A DNA stretch of 64,000 bases from Paraburkholderia solitsugae (lineage in GTDB: Bacteria; Pseudomonadota; Gammaproteobacteria; Burkholderiales; Burkholderiaceae). The stretch lies in contig NZ_WOEY01000013.1 of assembly GCF_013177695.1 (NCBI RefSeq), positions 39,046 through 103,045 of the forward strand, given 5' to 3'. The position numbers and the translations under genes were made by a program. The notes beneath the pieces are model-generated. The model was not told where the DNA came from and did no database searches. It saw only the letters and a list, made by a program, of their open reading frames with translations. Within the stretch, counting starts at the first letter, position 1. Every line of letters begins with the position of its first letter. Positions 26,403 through 35,159 of this stretch are shown in pieces.

Positions 26403-27506
26403 GTGAAGTGCATGAAAGCGTCCATACCACTTGTCTTCGTAAGCGTTGTTCTTGGCCACGGCGCTGCCCTCGCCGCAACTGGCACGCTCAATGTGCTCAA
26501 TTGGTCTGACTACATTGGGAAGGACACGGTCGCCCAGTATCAGCAGGCGACGGGTGTCAAGGTAAAGTACGATGCGCTCGACAGCGACGACACGCTGCAG
26601 GCCAAGCTGCTCAGTGGCCACACCGGCTACGACGTGGTGTATCCGACGCTGACCTACATGGCAAACCAGATTGAAGCCGGGGTTTATGAAAAACTCGATT
26701 GGACGAAAATTCCAAACCGGTCGAATATCGATCCAGAGTTGATGAAGAAGATCTCCAAAATGGATCCCGGTAATCGTTATGGCGTGCCGTACGCCTGGGG
26801 TACGGAAGGCATTTCAATCAATCTCAAGCAAGTGGGTGCGGTACTCGGGAAGGACGTAGACCTCGATGCACTGGGATGGAATCTCCTGTTTAATCCGGCC
26901 GTAGTCAGCAAACTGAGCAAATGCGGGGTCTCGATTGTCGATTCTCCTGCTGATGTATTCCCGATCGTCCTGTCCTACATGGGCCGCGATCCGAATAGCA
27001 AAAACGTCAGTGACTACCGGGATGCCTACAATGTCTTGAAGAAGATCAGACCCTACGTTACCCAGTTCAGCTCGACCTATCTCAACGACGTGGCCGGCGG
27101 CGATGTCTGCGTCGCTTACAGCTGGTCGGGCGACGCGGGAATGATCAAGCGTCGTGTCATGGAGGCTCATCGCAACTTCGAAATCAAATATCTGGTCCCG
27201 AAAGGCGGCGGCGGCGTGTGGTTCACCATGATGGCTATTCCCAAAGATGCCGAGAATAAAGAAGACGCCTACAAATGGATCAATTTCATTCTGAAACCGG
27301 ATGTATCGGCGGGAATTACGAACGATACGACGTACCCCACGGGCAACGTGGCCGCACGTAGCATGATCAACGCTAACCTGGTGAACGACACCTCCATTTA
27401 TCCAACGAGCGAGCAGGTCAAAACGTATTTCGTGCTTCAGCCGATCGATCCCGACATTCGCCACACCATCAACAAGCTTTGGCTCGATTTCAAGGCGGAT
27501 CGCTGA
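26403..27506 (+). CDS. PotF/SpuD-type polyamine-binding protein
   Basis: 367 residues, GTG start chosen because AAGGAGG lies 7 bases before it. Signal peptide (SIPLVFVSVVLGHGAALA), then LNVLNWSDYIGKD, the polyamine-binding-protein signature with Trp, Ser and Asp that contact the amine, and AYSWSGDAGMI, matching the second amine-contacting loop. Periplasmic receptor for putrescine, spermidine or a related amine. The ATPase and permeases of the transporter begin 1.1 kb further, after a tetR gene. Confidence 0.92.
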   Translation: MKCMKASIPLVFVSVVLGHGAALAATGTLNVLNWSDYIGKDTVAQYQQATGVKVKYDALDSDDTLQAKLLSGHTGYDVVYPTLTYMANQIEAGVYEKLDWTKIPNRSNIDPELMKKISKMDPGNRYGVPYAWGTEGISINLKQVGAVLGKDVDLDALGWNLLFNPAVVSKLSKCGVSIVDSPADVFPIVLSYMGRDPNSKNVSDYRDAYNVLKKIRPYVTQFSSTYLNDVAGGDVCVAYSWSGDAGMIKRRVMEAHRNFEIKYLVPKGGGGVWFTMMAIPKDAENKEDAYKWINFILKPDVSAGITNDTTYPTGNVAARSMINANLVNDTSIYPTSEQVKTYFVLQPIDPDIRHTINKLWLDFKADR

Positions 27507-27627
27507 TCAGGCTGTATCAGGGAGATACTTGTCCCGTAACGCTGAAGGTTGTCTGGGTGCATGGCCGCGCGGGAGAACGAGGCCTCATATAATAGCTGCC
27601 AATATCCAGAAAATTTCATTGAGGCGC

Positions 27628-28275
27628 ATGACGATGGCGAAATCCGAACCCAACGCAGAGAGCGCGAGAAAACAGACGGCGCGCACGCGCAGCCGTGAAG
27701 ATCCTGAGGTCCGTCGCAAGTCGCTGATTCAGGCGACCATGCGCTCGATTGCGAAGTACGGGTTTTCGGGTACCACCGTTGAGAATATTTGCGCGGAAGC
27801 GCAGGTCTCGCGAGGAATGATCAATCACTACTTCGATACGAAGGAGGAACTGCTGCGCCAATCGTACAGGGAGCTTTGTGACGAATGGGCGTTTCACACG
27901 CAGCAGATGGTGATGAATACCTACAGCGAGCCGGAGGATCGCCTGCGCGCGTTCATTCGCGTGTGCTTCGGGCCAACGCTTTTCAAGCCCGAATACCTCG
28001 GGATATGGGTGGGGTACTGGAGTGTGATTGCGAAGTCGCCGGATTTGAGGCGCCTGCATCGCGAGACCTACAAGCAGGATCGTGACACATACCAGGCGCT
28101 GTTCGAGCTGGCCGGACAAAAGCGTGGGTGCGAAATTAACGCCCGAAGGGCCGCCATCTCGCTGATCGGATTGATAGACGGCTTGTGGCTGGAATGGGGG
28201 CTCGATCCGAAAGGGTTCAGCCCCAAAGAGGCCGAGGACGCTTGTCTGGACTTCCTGGCGAAGACGCTTGCCTGA
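27628..28275 (+). CDS. BetI-like TetR regulator 2
   Basis: About 215 residues. Helix-turn-helix (LIQATMRSIAKYGFSGTTVE, then VSRGMINHYFDTKEELLRQ) and BetI-type ligand domain (YLGIWVGYWSVIAKSPDLRR, LIDGLWLEWGLDP). It stands between the binding-protein gene and the ATPase gene of one transporter. TATAAT at about 27589-27594 could be its own -10. An operator-like palindrome follows at 28461. Confidence 0.9.
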   Translation: MTMAKSEPNAESARKQTARTRSREDPEVRRKSLIQATMRSIAKYGFSGTTVENICAEAQVSRGMINHYFDTKEELLRQSYRELCDEWAFHTQQMVMNTYSEPEDRLRAFIRVCFGPTLFKPEYLGIWVGYWSVIAKSPDLRRLHRETYKQDRDTYQALFELAGQKRGCEINARRAAISLIGLIDGLWLEWGLDPKGFSPKEAEDACLDFLAKTLA

Positions 28276-28298
28276 CGACGGACTTTGCTGCACCACGA

Positions 28299-28320
28299 AG
28301 GCAATGCGCAAGCATTGCCT
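28299..28320 (+). terminator. Hairpin after tetR 2
   Basis: AGGCAATGC, loop GCAA, GCATTGCCT: a perfect 9-bp stem 24 bases after the stop codon of the regulator gene. No clear T tract follows, so its strength as an intrinsic terminator is uncertain. Confidence 0.5.
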
Positions 28321-28460
28321 GCTGGGAGGGCGATTCCAGATGGCCAGTCGGCGGCAGTTTCTGTTGTCTCTGCATTGAGATGACCGAACTGTCACCGACT
28401 GGAGAGAACCGAAGTGTGATGCAGTGAGAATCGAGCGTTTCACACATTTTTTTGCTCGTA

Positions 28461-28486
28461 ATGTTGAATGAACGTTGGTTCAACAT
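28461..28486. promoter_or_regulatory. Operator-like palindrome upstream of the polyamine ABC operon
   Basis: ATGTTGAA and TTCAACAT (8-bp arms, 10-base spacer) enclose TGAACGTTGGTTCA at 28469-28482, i.e. nested palindromes. Lies 137 bases before the ATPase start in a 347-base gap without other genes. Likely bound by one of the three BetI-like regulators. Confidence 0.75.
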
Positions 28487-28622
28487 AAGCATCGGTGATT
28501 AGCGTGTACGGGCAACTGCGGTACGGTCTCCCGGGTCGCAATGATTGAAAATGAAGGCGATGTAAAGGGCATGTGTACAGTCATGTCACGTTGTTACTTA
28601 ATCGTACTAATTAGGCTTGCAT

Positions 28623-29816
28623 ATGAACAATGCACCAATCGAAATAGATCGAACTGGGTGGGACGCAGTCGCGTATGGCCATGTAATTGATGGATCGAAG
28701 AAATTTGAGCAAATCGCGCCCCGCAGCCGGTACCCGGATTTCGTTCAGATTGTCGATGTAGTGAAGAGCTTCGGCGATTCTAAGGCGGTCGATTGCGTGA
28801 ATCTGTCGATTGGAAAGGGCGAATTGTTTGCGCTACTCGGCAGTTCGGGATGTGGGAAATCAACCCTGCTACGCATGATGGCAGGGCTGGAGACGCCCAC
28901 GTCAGGACGAATACTGATTGAGGGCCACGATCTGGCCAAATTGCCGGTTCACCGCCGCCCGACCAACATGATGTTTCAGTCCTACGCGTTGTTTCCCCAT
29001 ATGACAGTTGAGGCAAACGTCGCGTATGGTTTGAAGCAGGAGCGCATACCGAAGACCGAGATCAAAGAAAGGGTCAACGAGGTGCTCGATCTGGTTCAGA
29101 TGTCCGCCTATCGAATGCGCAAGCCGCACCAGTTGTCCGGAGGTCAGCAGCAGCGCATAGCGCTTGCACGCAGTTTGATCAAGCGCCCCAAATTGTTGCT
29201 TCTGGACGAGCCAATGTCCGCACTGGACAAGAAAATTCGTCAGCAGACCCAGTTTGAGCTTGGCAACATTTTGCAGCGAGTGGGTGTGACGTGCGTCATG
29301 GTTACCCACGACCAGGATGAAGCGATGACGATGGCTGATCGTCTCGCAGTCATGAACCATGGCCGGATCATGCAAATTGGCGCCCCGGAGGAGGTTTACG
29401 AATTTCCAAATTGTCGGTTTGCCGCGGCCTTCATCGGCTCGACGAATATGTTTGAGGGCATGTTGATCGACGATCAGTCGGTCCTGATCGACTCCACCGA
29501 TCTGGCTGCGCCGATTCGTGCGAAAAACCCCATCAATTTACGTCAGGGCATGGCGGTCCATATCTCGATTCGTCCCGAACGCTTGAGCATGAGTCTTAAT
29601 CCGCCCATGGCTAATAGCAACATCGCGGAGGGTCTGATCGAGGAATACGCCTACATGGGCAGCTATACGCTCTTCTATATTCGGCTGCGCAGCGGAAAGC
29701 TGATGACTGTCAATGTCTCCCGCTTGACATTGAAGAGCTTCGATCATTGTCTCACCTATGGTGAGTCGGTGTATCTCGCGTGGGACCCGGACAGCGTTGT
29801 GGTGGTGGAGAAATGA
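28623..29816 (+). CDS. Polyamine ABC transporter ATPase (PotA/PotG type)
   Basis: 397 residues. Walker A GSSGCGKSTLL, Q-loop FQSYALFPHM, signature [15 protein letters not shown], Walker B LLLLDEPMSALD, H-loop VTHDQDEAM, and a C-terminal TOBE domain. Starts at ATG 28623; the last four bases ATGA overlap the permease start, so translation is coupled. First gene of an operon with two permeases and an aminotransferase. Confidence 0.93.
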   Translation: MNNAPIEIDRTGWDAVAYGHVIDGSKKFEQIAPRSRYPDFVQIVDVVKSFGDSKAVDCVNLSIGKGELFALLGSSGCGKSTLLRMMAGLETPTSGRILIEGHDLAKLPVHRRPTNMMFQSYALFPHMTVEANVAYGLKQERIPKTEIKERVNEVLDLVQMSAYRMRKPHQLSGGQQQRIALARSLIKRPKLLLLDEPMSALDKKIRQQTQFELGNILQRVGVTCVMVTHDQDEAMTMADRLAVMNHGRIMQIGAPEEVYEFPNCRFAAAFIGSTNMFEGMLIDDQSVLIDSTDLAAPIRAKNPINLRQGMAVHISIRPERLSMSLNPPMANSNIAEGLIEEYAYMGSYTLFYIRLRSGKLMTVNVSRLTLKSFDHCLTYGESVYLAWDPDSVVVVEK

Positions 29817-30721
29817 ACTCGCCTCTCCTCAAAATTTGCAGCCAGATCAAACCATCCGGCCGCTCGGTAGTGATCGCCGTTCCGTTCGCGTTCCTGCTGC
29901 TGTTCTTTATGGTGCCCTTCCTTGTCGTGGCCAAGATCAGTTTTGCAGACCTACGCATGGCGATGCCACCGTACTCGTCCCTGATGGACTTTAGCGACGG
30001 TGTTCTGCAAATCAAACTGAATTTCTCACACTACCGTTCGGTGCTGACTGATGGCCTGTATATCGGCGCATATCTGAAGTCCGTAGAGGTCGCGCTTTTC
30101 TCGACGTTGCTGTGTCTTGTGATTGGCTATCCAACGGCTTATATCATCGCGCGCTCCACTCCGGCCCGACGCAACCTGCTGATGGTAGGCGTGATGTTGC
30201 CTTTCTGGACGTCGTATCTGATTCGTATCTATTCGTGGATTGGCATTCTGAAGGAGCGGGGTCTGCTCAATTCGGTGTTGATCTGGAGCCATGTGATCGA
30301 TGAACCGCTGCGTTTGTATCACACCGATTGGGGGCTTTACATCGGGATGGTCTATTCATACCTGCCCTATCTCATCCTGCCTTTGTACGCACACCTCGTG
30401 AAGATGGATGTGAGACTGCTCGAAGCTGCACGCGATCTTGGCGCAAAACCATGGAAGGTTTTCCTCACGGTCACTGTCCCTTTGTCGGCGAGGGGCATTG
30501 TCGCCGGCTGCCTGCTGGTATTCATTCCTGCTGTTGGTGAGTACGTGATCCCGGAGCTGTTGGGCGGAGCCGACTCGCTCATGATTGGTCGCGTGATGTG
30601 GGATGATTTTTTCAACAATACGGACTGGCCGGTTGCAGCCGCGGCTGCTTGTGCGATGGTCGCATTGCTGCTGATCCCCATGGCGTGGTTTCAGACAATC
30701 CAGGCTAAGGAACTCAAATAA
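29813..30721 (+). CDS. Polyamine ABC transporter permease (PotB/PotH type)
   Basis: About 302 residues with six membrane helices. The EAA loop reads EAARDLGAKPWKVFLTVTVP, contacting the ATPase. Start ATG overlaps the stop of the ATPase gene. Partner permease follows after two bases. Confidence 0.93.
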   Translation: MNSPLLKICSQIKPSGRSVVIAVPFAFLLLFFMVPFLVVAKISFADLRMAMPPYSSLMDFSDGVLQIKLNFSHYRSVLTDGLYIGAYLKSVEVALFSTLLCLVIGYPTAYIIARSTPARRNLLMVGVMLPFWTSYLIRIYSWIGILKERGLLNSVLIWSHVIDEPLRLYHTDWGLYIGMVYSYLPYLILPLYAHLVKMDVRLLEAARDLGAKPWKVFLTVTVPLSARGIVAGCLLVFIPAVGEYVIPELLGGADSLMIGRVMWDDFFNNTDWPVAAAAACAMVALLLIPMAWFQTIQAKELK

Positions 30722-30723
30722 AA

Positions 30724-31605
30724 ATGGACAAACTGCGCGCATTTCTTCCGGGCACCTTCCTGTTTCTTGTATTCATGTTTCTCTACGTGCCGATGCTAAG
30801 CGTCGTTTTCTATTCCTTTAACGAGTCACAGCTCGTCACTGTGTGGACCGGTTTCTCGTTCAAGTGGTACTACGCGTTGACGCAGGACACAGAACTTCTG
30901 AATGCAGCGGTTACAAGTTTAAAAATTGCGATTGCAACGGCCTTCACCTCTGTGTTCATCGGGACATGGGCAGGCTTTGTCATCGCCAACTCAGGGCGGT
31001 TTCGCGGATTCACACTATTCGCCGCCATGACGAATGCGCCGCTCGTGCTGCCAGAAGTTATTCAGGGGATCTCGCTGCTCCTATTGTTCGTCGGCTTGCA
31101 GCAGGTAACCGGTTGGCCAGGCGGGCGCGGGATGGTGACGATATGGATTGGTCACGTGATGCTCTGCCTGTCCTACGTCGCTATCACGGTGCAATCCCGG
31201 CTTTCGGGAATGGATAAATCGCTTGGAGAAGCTGCGCAAGATCTTGGTGCAACATCGCTGCGTGTGTTTTTCGATGTGACATTGCCGCTCATCTCCCAGG
31301 CGCTGATTTCCGGGTGGCTTCTATCCTTCACGATTTCCATGGACGACATCATCATGTCGGCGTTCCTGTCGGGACCTGGTTCGACCTTGTTGCCGCTGGT
31401 TGTGCTATCCCGGGTGCGGCTTGGGCTTAACCCCGAGATCAATGCGCTGGGAACGCTCGTCATTGTGTTCGTCACCTCTGCTGTCGTGGTCAACAACCAC
31501 TTTATGCTCAGGCGGCTTCGAAGTCGTGACCGCGAGATCAGCCGCGCGTTGACGAACGTGCAGACCGATAGACCCGTAGTGGGACGTGCAACGCAAACAG
31601 CATAA
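30724..31605 (+). CDS. Polyamine ABC transporter permease (PotC/PotI type)
   Basis: 293 residues with six membrane helices; EAA loop EAAQDLGATSLRVFFDVTLP. Starts two bases after the stop of the first permease. The N-terminal MFLYVPMLSVVFYSFNES is typical of the PotC/PotI branch. Confidence 0.93.
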   Translation: MDKLRAFLPGTFLFLVFMFLYVPMLSVVFYSFNESQLVTVWTGFSFKWYYALTQDTELLNAAVTSLKIAIATAFTSVFIGTWAGFVIANSGRFRGFTLFAAMTNAPLVLPEVIQGISLLLLFVGLQQVTGWPGGRGMVTIWIGHVMLCLSYVAITVQSRLSGMDKSLGEAAQDLGATSLRVFFDVTLPLISQALISGWLLSFTISMDDIIMSAFLSGPGSTLLPLVVLSRVRLGLNPEINALGTLVIVFVTSAVVVNNHFMLRRLRSRDREISRALTNVQTDRPVVGRATQTA

Positions 31606-31639
31606 CGACGTACGTGCAAGCGAATTTCATGGAGTAAAT

Positions 31640-33034
31640 ATGAAGGCTCTGGAAAATCTGGATCAAATCCGCAAGAACGACAATGAGTCGTGGTTCCACC
31701 CGTGGGAGTCGATGGCTGATGCGGGGGGCACGAACCGTACCGTCATTTCTCGTGCTGTCGGAATTTACGTCTACGATGAAACGGGGCGGCGGCTGATCGA
31801 TGGACCCGGCGGCATGTGGTGTATGCAGATCGGATACGGTCGTCAGGAAATGGCCGATGCGATCTCACAGCAGATCATGCAGGTGCCGTACATGAACCCC
31901 TTCTCGTTGACGAGTGAACCGTCGGCCAGGCTAGCCGCCAAATTGGCGGAACTGGCGCCTGGCGATCTGAATCATGTCTTCCTGACAACAGGGGGGTCAA
32001 CAGCAGTCGATACTGCGCTTCGATTCGTGCATTTCTACAACAATGTCAAAGGGCGTCCGGGCAAGAAGCACATCATTTCACGCGCCTCTGCTTACCACGG
32101 CAGCACTTACCTGTGCTCGCTCGTGACGGGAAAGGACCGCGACAAGAACTGGTTCGATATCGGTTCGCCATTTGTCCACTTCTTGCCGTCGGTCAATCCG
32201 TCGCGTCGGCCATCCGGAATGACCGTCCACGCGTTCGCTGACGAAAAGGCCAACGATCTCGAAGCGAAGATCCTCGAATTGGGGGCTGAGAATGTCGGTG
32301 CATTTATCGCCGAGCCGATCCAGTCGTCGGGTGGCGTCATCGTGCCGCCGGAGGGGTATCTGCGCAAATGCTGGGAAATCTGTCGAAAGTACGATGTCCT
32401 CTACATTTCTGACGAAGTGGTGACCGGTTTTGGCCGACTGGGTCACTGGTTCGCGTCGAAGGACGTGTTCGGCGTTGAACCCGACATCATCACCTGCGCG
32501 AAGGGACTTACCTCGGGCTATCTGCCGCTTGGGGCATGCCTGATCTCAGATCGTCTGTTTTCGGAGATCTCGGGCGAGCGTGCACGTGGGGCCACTTTTG
32601 GGCACGGATTTACGTACTCGGGCCATCCAGTCTGCTGCGTCGCGGCACTCAAGAGCATTGAGATTATCGAGCGCGAAAGGATCCTGGAACACGTGCGCGA
32701 GGTGGGAACATATTTCCAGGCGCGCTTGCAGGAATTGCGAGAGATTCCCATCGTACTTGACGTAAGGGGAATGGGGTTGGTCGGCTGCGTCGAGTGCACG
32801 GTCAAAGAGATCGCCGAGAACTCTTTGGAATTCGACAGCAACCTCGGTGCGCGGATCGACCGGCATTGCCATGAACTGGGGCTGATGCTTAGGCCGATTG
32901 TCAATCAGTGCGTCTTTTCGCCCCCACTCGTCATTAGTAAAGCGCAGATTGACCAAATGATCGACGCGCTGCGCGAAGGCATTTTGCGCACCATGCACGA
33001 CATTGAGCAGGAACTAGGCATCACGATCGCGTGA
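31640..33034 (+). CDS. Class III aminotransferase, putrescine/omega-amine:pyruvate type
   Basis: 464 residues, ATG 31640 with GGAG. PLP-phosphate contacts in TTGGSTAVDTALRF, Asp of DEVVTGFGRLG and Schiff-base Lys288 (CAKGLTSGYLPLGA) are present. Motifs MWCMQIGYGRQEM and HGFTYSGHPVCC match the putrescine-pyruvate (SpuC) and beta-alanine-pyruvate group. Being the last gene of the polyamine transport operon, it probably removes the amino group of the imported diamine, giving an aminoaldehyde for the dehydrogenase at 35160. Confidence 0.9.
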   Translation: MKALENLDQIRKNDNESWFHPWESMADAGGTNRTVISRAVGIYVYDETGRRLIDGPGGMWCMQIGYGRQEMADAISQQIMQVPYMNPFSLTSEPSARLAAKLAELAPGDLNHVFLTTGGSTAVDTALRFVHFYNNVKGRPGKKHIISRASAYHGSTYLCSLVTGKDRDKNWFDIGSPFVHFLPSVNPSRRPSGMTVHAFADEKANDLEAKILELGAENVGAFIAEPIQSSGGVIVPPEGYLRKCWEICRKYDVLYISDEVVTGFGRLGHWFASKDVFGVEPDIITCAKGLTSGYLPLGACLISDRLFSEISGERARGATFGHGFTYSGHPVCCVAALKSIEIIERERILEHVREVGTYFQARLQELREIPIVLDVRGMGLVGCVECTVKEIAENSLEFDSNLGARIDRHCHELGLMLRPIVNQCVFSPPLVISKAQIDQMIDALREGILRTMHDIEQELGITIA

Positions 33035-33316
33035 TGCTGTCACAACTGCGTCAACAAACCGGTTGATAGGGACGGTGAGGGTGAAGCGGCCCTCTCTCGC
33101 TGTCCCTGTTGTGCGTTGGAAGGGTGTCTCGCGAACGACGTTACCGACGCTTGGTAAGCGGCAAGGTGCGTAAAAACTGCGTCGTAGTCGATCTGACTAG
33201 CACAACGTTCTAGGCATCATACGTCGAGATATCCGAACAGGAAATGGTTCTAATTGAATGAACGTATCGCCGATAAGGTACGAACGGAATGACGGTCTGA
33301 ATTTCAACTGTCTTAG

Positions 33317-33368
33317 ATCACGAAATGCGTGATCGATGCGAAACGCCTGCTTGCGAGCAGGCGTTTCG
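33317..33368. promoter_or_regulatory. Two hairpins in the leader of the DUF3138 gene
   Basis: GATCACG/CGTGATC at 33317-33335 and then a perfect 13-bp stem CGAAACGCCTGCT / AGCAGGCGTTTCG (33339-33351, 33356-33368) with loop TGCG. No T tract follows. They lie 46 bases before the start of the porin-like gene, in a 379-base gap (33035-33413) without genes. Could terminate the upstream operon or act as a leader structure of the porin mRNA. Confidence 0.55.
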
Positions 33369-33413
33369 CCGCAAGGGGCGCCTTAGCCTGCAGACATAAA
33401 TAGAGGAGACGAC

Positions 33414-34979
33414 ATGAAGGTAAGAACAGTTTGCGCGTTACTCGCCGGGTTGCCGGGTTTTGCCATGGCGAGTCCGATTGAGGATCAGGTCAAACAACTC
33501 GAAGCAAAGGTCAAAGCGCTGGAAGCATTGACCGCTGTAGCGCTGGCCGACCACAAGAAGGACGAAGCAAAAATCAAGACGCTGGAGGTGAAGCTTCAGG
33601 CGAAAGACCCGGCCGCAAGCTTCCCTGGTCCTCAGATGACGAAAGACGTGTCGAATGATTCCGCGCCGGATAGCGACGATGCGCCTGCGCTGTTGACGCA
33701 GGGCCAACTGGCCACAATGAAGCAGCAGATTGCAAACCAGCAACTTAAAGTGAACAACCTGAACGACGCGGCCAACAGTGGCCCTCTCGCAGGCTTGAGC
33801 GTAACGGGCTATATCGATCCTGCCTATGTCGCCTCACACGATCAGCGGTCTTCGTCGTTTCGCTTCCTGAATAAAGGGGATCCGTACACTTACTACGATT
33901 CTTCGATCGGTGACGTCTATTTGGATATCAAGAAGACCTTCGGACAAGGCACCTACGCGCCTAGCGTCGAACTGCAGATCATGCCGAGTCGTGGATATGG
34001 CACGTTCTCGACAAACAGCAGCGGTTCGACCTTCGGGAACATCTTCAACTCAGCTGTTGTCAATGTACCGCTGTCCGACACGACGACGTTCGTTGCGGGC
34101 TACATTCCGAGTTTCGCAGGCTACGAATATCAGCAGTCCACTTTGAACCTGGCGATGTCGCACGGCTTGCTATTCGACTTTTCCGAACCGGGGACTTACA
34201 TCGGCGCCGGCCTCAATTACGCGACCGGCAATTGGGCGTGGAAGACTTTCCTGGGTAACGAGGAGTATCAGTCATCCGCAGCCACGATCGGTCAATGGAG
34301 CAACCGCACGCCGACCGTGACGGGGCGCGTCGACTACACCTGGTCAAGTGCGCTTGATCTTGGTGGCTCGTTCAGTTGGGGGCGAAACACACTGCCTGCG
34401 CAATCGCCGTCTTGTGGGCAGGCCGGCACCTGTGGCTCCGGCTTTGGCTATCAGGGTACTTCCTCGTCGCCTTTTGGCAGTAAGTTTTATGTGGAGGGGG
34501 ATCTGACTTACGCGTTGGCCGACGTGCAACTGAATGCCCAACTCGACTATGGACAGTTGCAGGGCGGCGCATGGAGCGGCGGTACTGCTCAATGGTATGG
34601 CCTGTCTTTGCTCGCGCATCGTAAGTGGACCATGGAACTGTTGGGGCGGATGGGAGCAACACTTCGTTTCGACTATCTGAATGACCAGAGAAATGGCGGC
34701 GGAGGCGGCGGTACTTCTATCCCGAGTGGGACGGACGGATTAAATGGTTTCGGCATTGCCCCGTCGTGTCTTGCGTCGTCTGCGACGAATGGCAGCGAGT
34801 GCAAGGGGGCAAATCGGATGGAAATCACTGGCGCACTGCTGTTCTACCCGACGAACCAGATTACAGTCAAGGCTGAATACCGGCACGACTGGTCGAACGA
34901 GCGCGTGTTTCAGAGGCTCGATGGAGAGTACGTTAAATCGAACGACGTACTCGGTGTACAGTTCATCTACGCATACTAG
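33414..34979 (+). CDS. DUF3138-type outer-membrane porin-like protein
   Basis: 521 residues: signal peptide (TVCALLAGLPGFAMA-S), a coiled coil of about 35 residues (IEDQVKQLEAKVKALEALTA...), a linker and a beta-barrel-like C-terminal part ending VLGVQFIYAY with a terminal aromatic. This layout is that of DUF3138 proteins of Burkholderia. Likely an outer-membrane channel serving the adjacent polyamine uptake system; inference from position. Confidence 0.85.
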   Translation: MKVRTVCALLAGLPGFAMASPIEDQVKQLEAKVKALEALTAVALADHKKDEAKIKTLEVKLQAKDPAASFPGPQMTKDVSNDSAPDSDDAPALLTQGQLATMKQQIANQQLKVNNLNDAANSGPLAGLSVTGYIDPAYVASHDQRSSSFRFLNKGDPYTYYDSSIGDVYLDIKKTFGQGTYAPSVELQIMPSRGYGTFSTNSSGSTFGNIFNSAVVNVPLSDTTTFVAGYIPSFAGYEYQQSTLNLAMSHGLLFDFSEPGTYIGAGLNYATGNWAWKTFLGNEEYQSSAATIGQWSNRTPTVTGRVDYTWSSALDLGGSFSWGRNTLPAQSPSCGQAGTCGSGFGYQGTSSSPFGSKFYVEGDLTYALADVQLNAQLDYGQLQGGAWSGGTAQWYGLSLLAHRKWTMELLGRMGATLRFDYLNDQRNGGGGGGTSIPSGTDGLNGFGIAPSCLASSATNGSECKGANRMEITGALLFYPTNQITVKAEYRHDWSNERVFQRLDGEYVKSNDVLGVQFIYAY

Positions 34980-34987
34980 TGTTTTAG

Positions 34988-35066
34988 GCTGTGGTGAAAA
35001 TAGCGATCAGCGGATCGATCAGTTCGACACTCCAACCGGTTCGTTGATCGCTATTTGCACCACAGC
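34988..35066. repeat. 22-bp inverted repeat between convergent genes
   Basis: GCTGTGGTGAAAATAGCGATCA at 34988-35009 (written with two joined blocks GCTGTGGTGAA and AATAGCGATCA) and its complement at 35045-35066, with a single mismatch and a 35-base spacer. It lies just after the stop of the porin gene and before the end of the aldehyde dehydrogenase gene. Probably a bidirectional terminator or stabilising hairpin. Confidence 0.7.
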
Positions 35067-35159
35067 GAAACTGATGACGATCGCCGGGCAACGTGGCGGT
35101 CAGTGCTTCGGGTTCAAAACGACGAGGACCCAAAACCACTGCCCGGCTGTACAGTGCCG

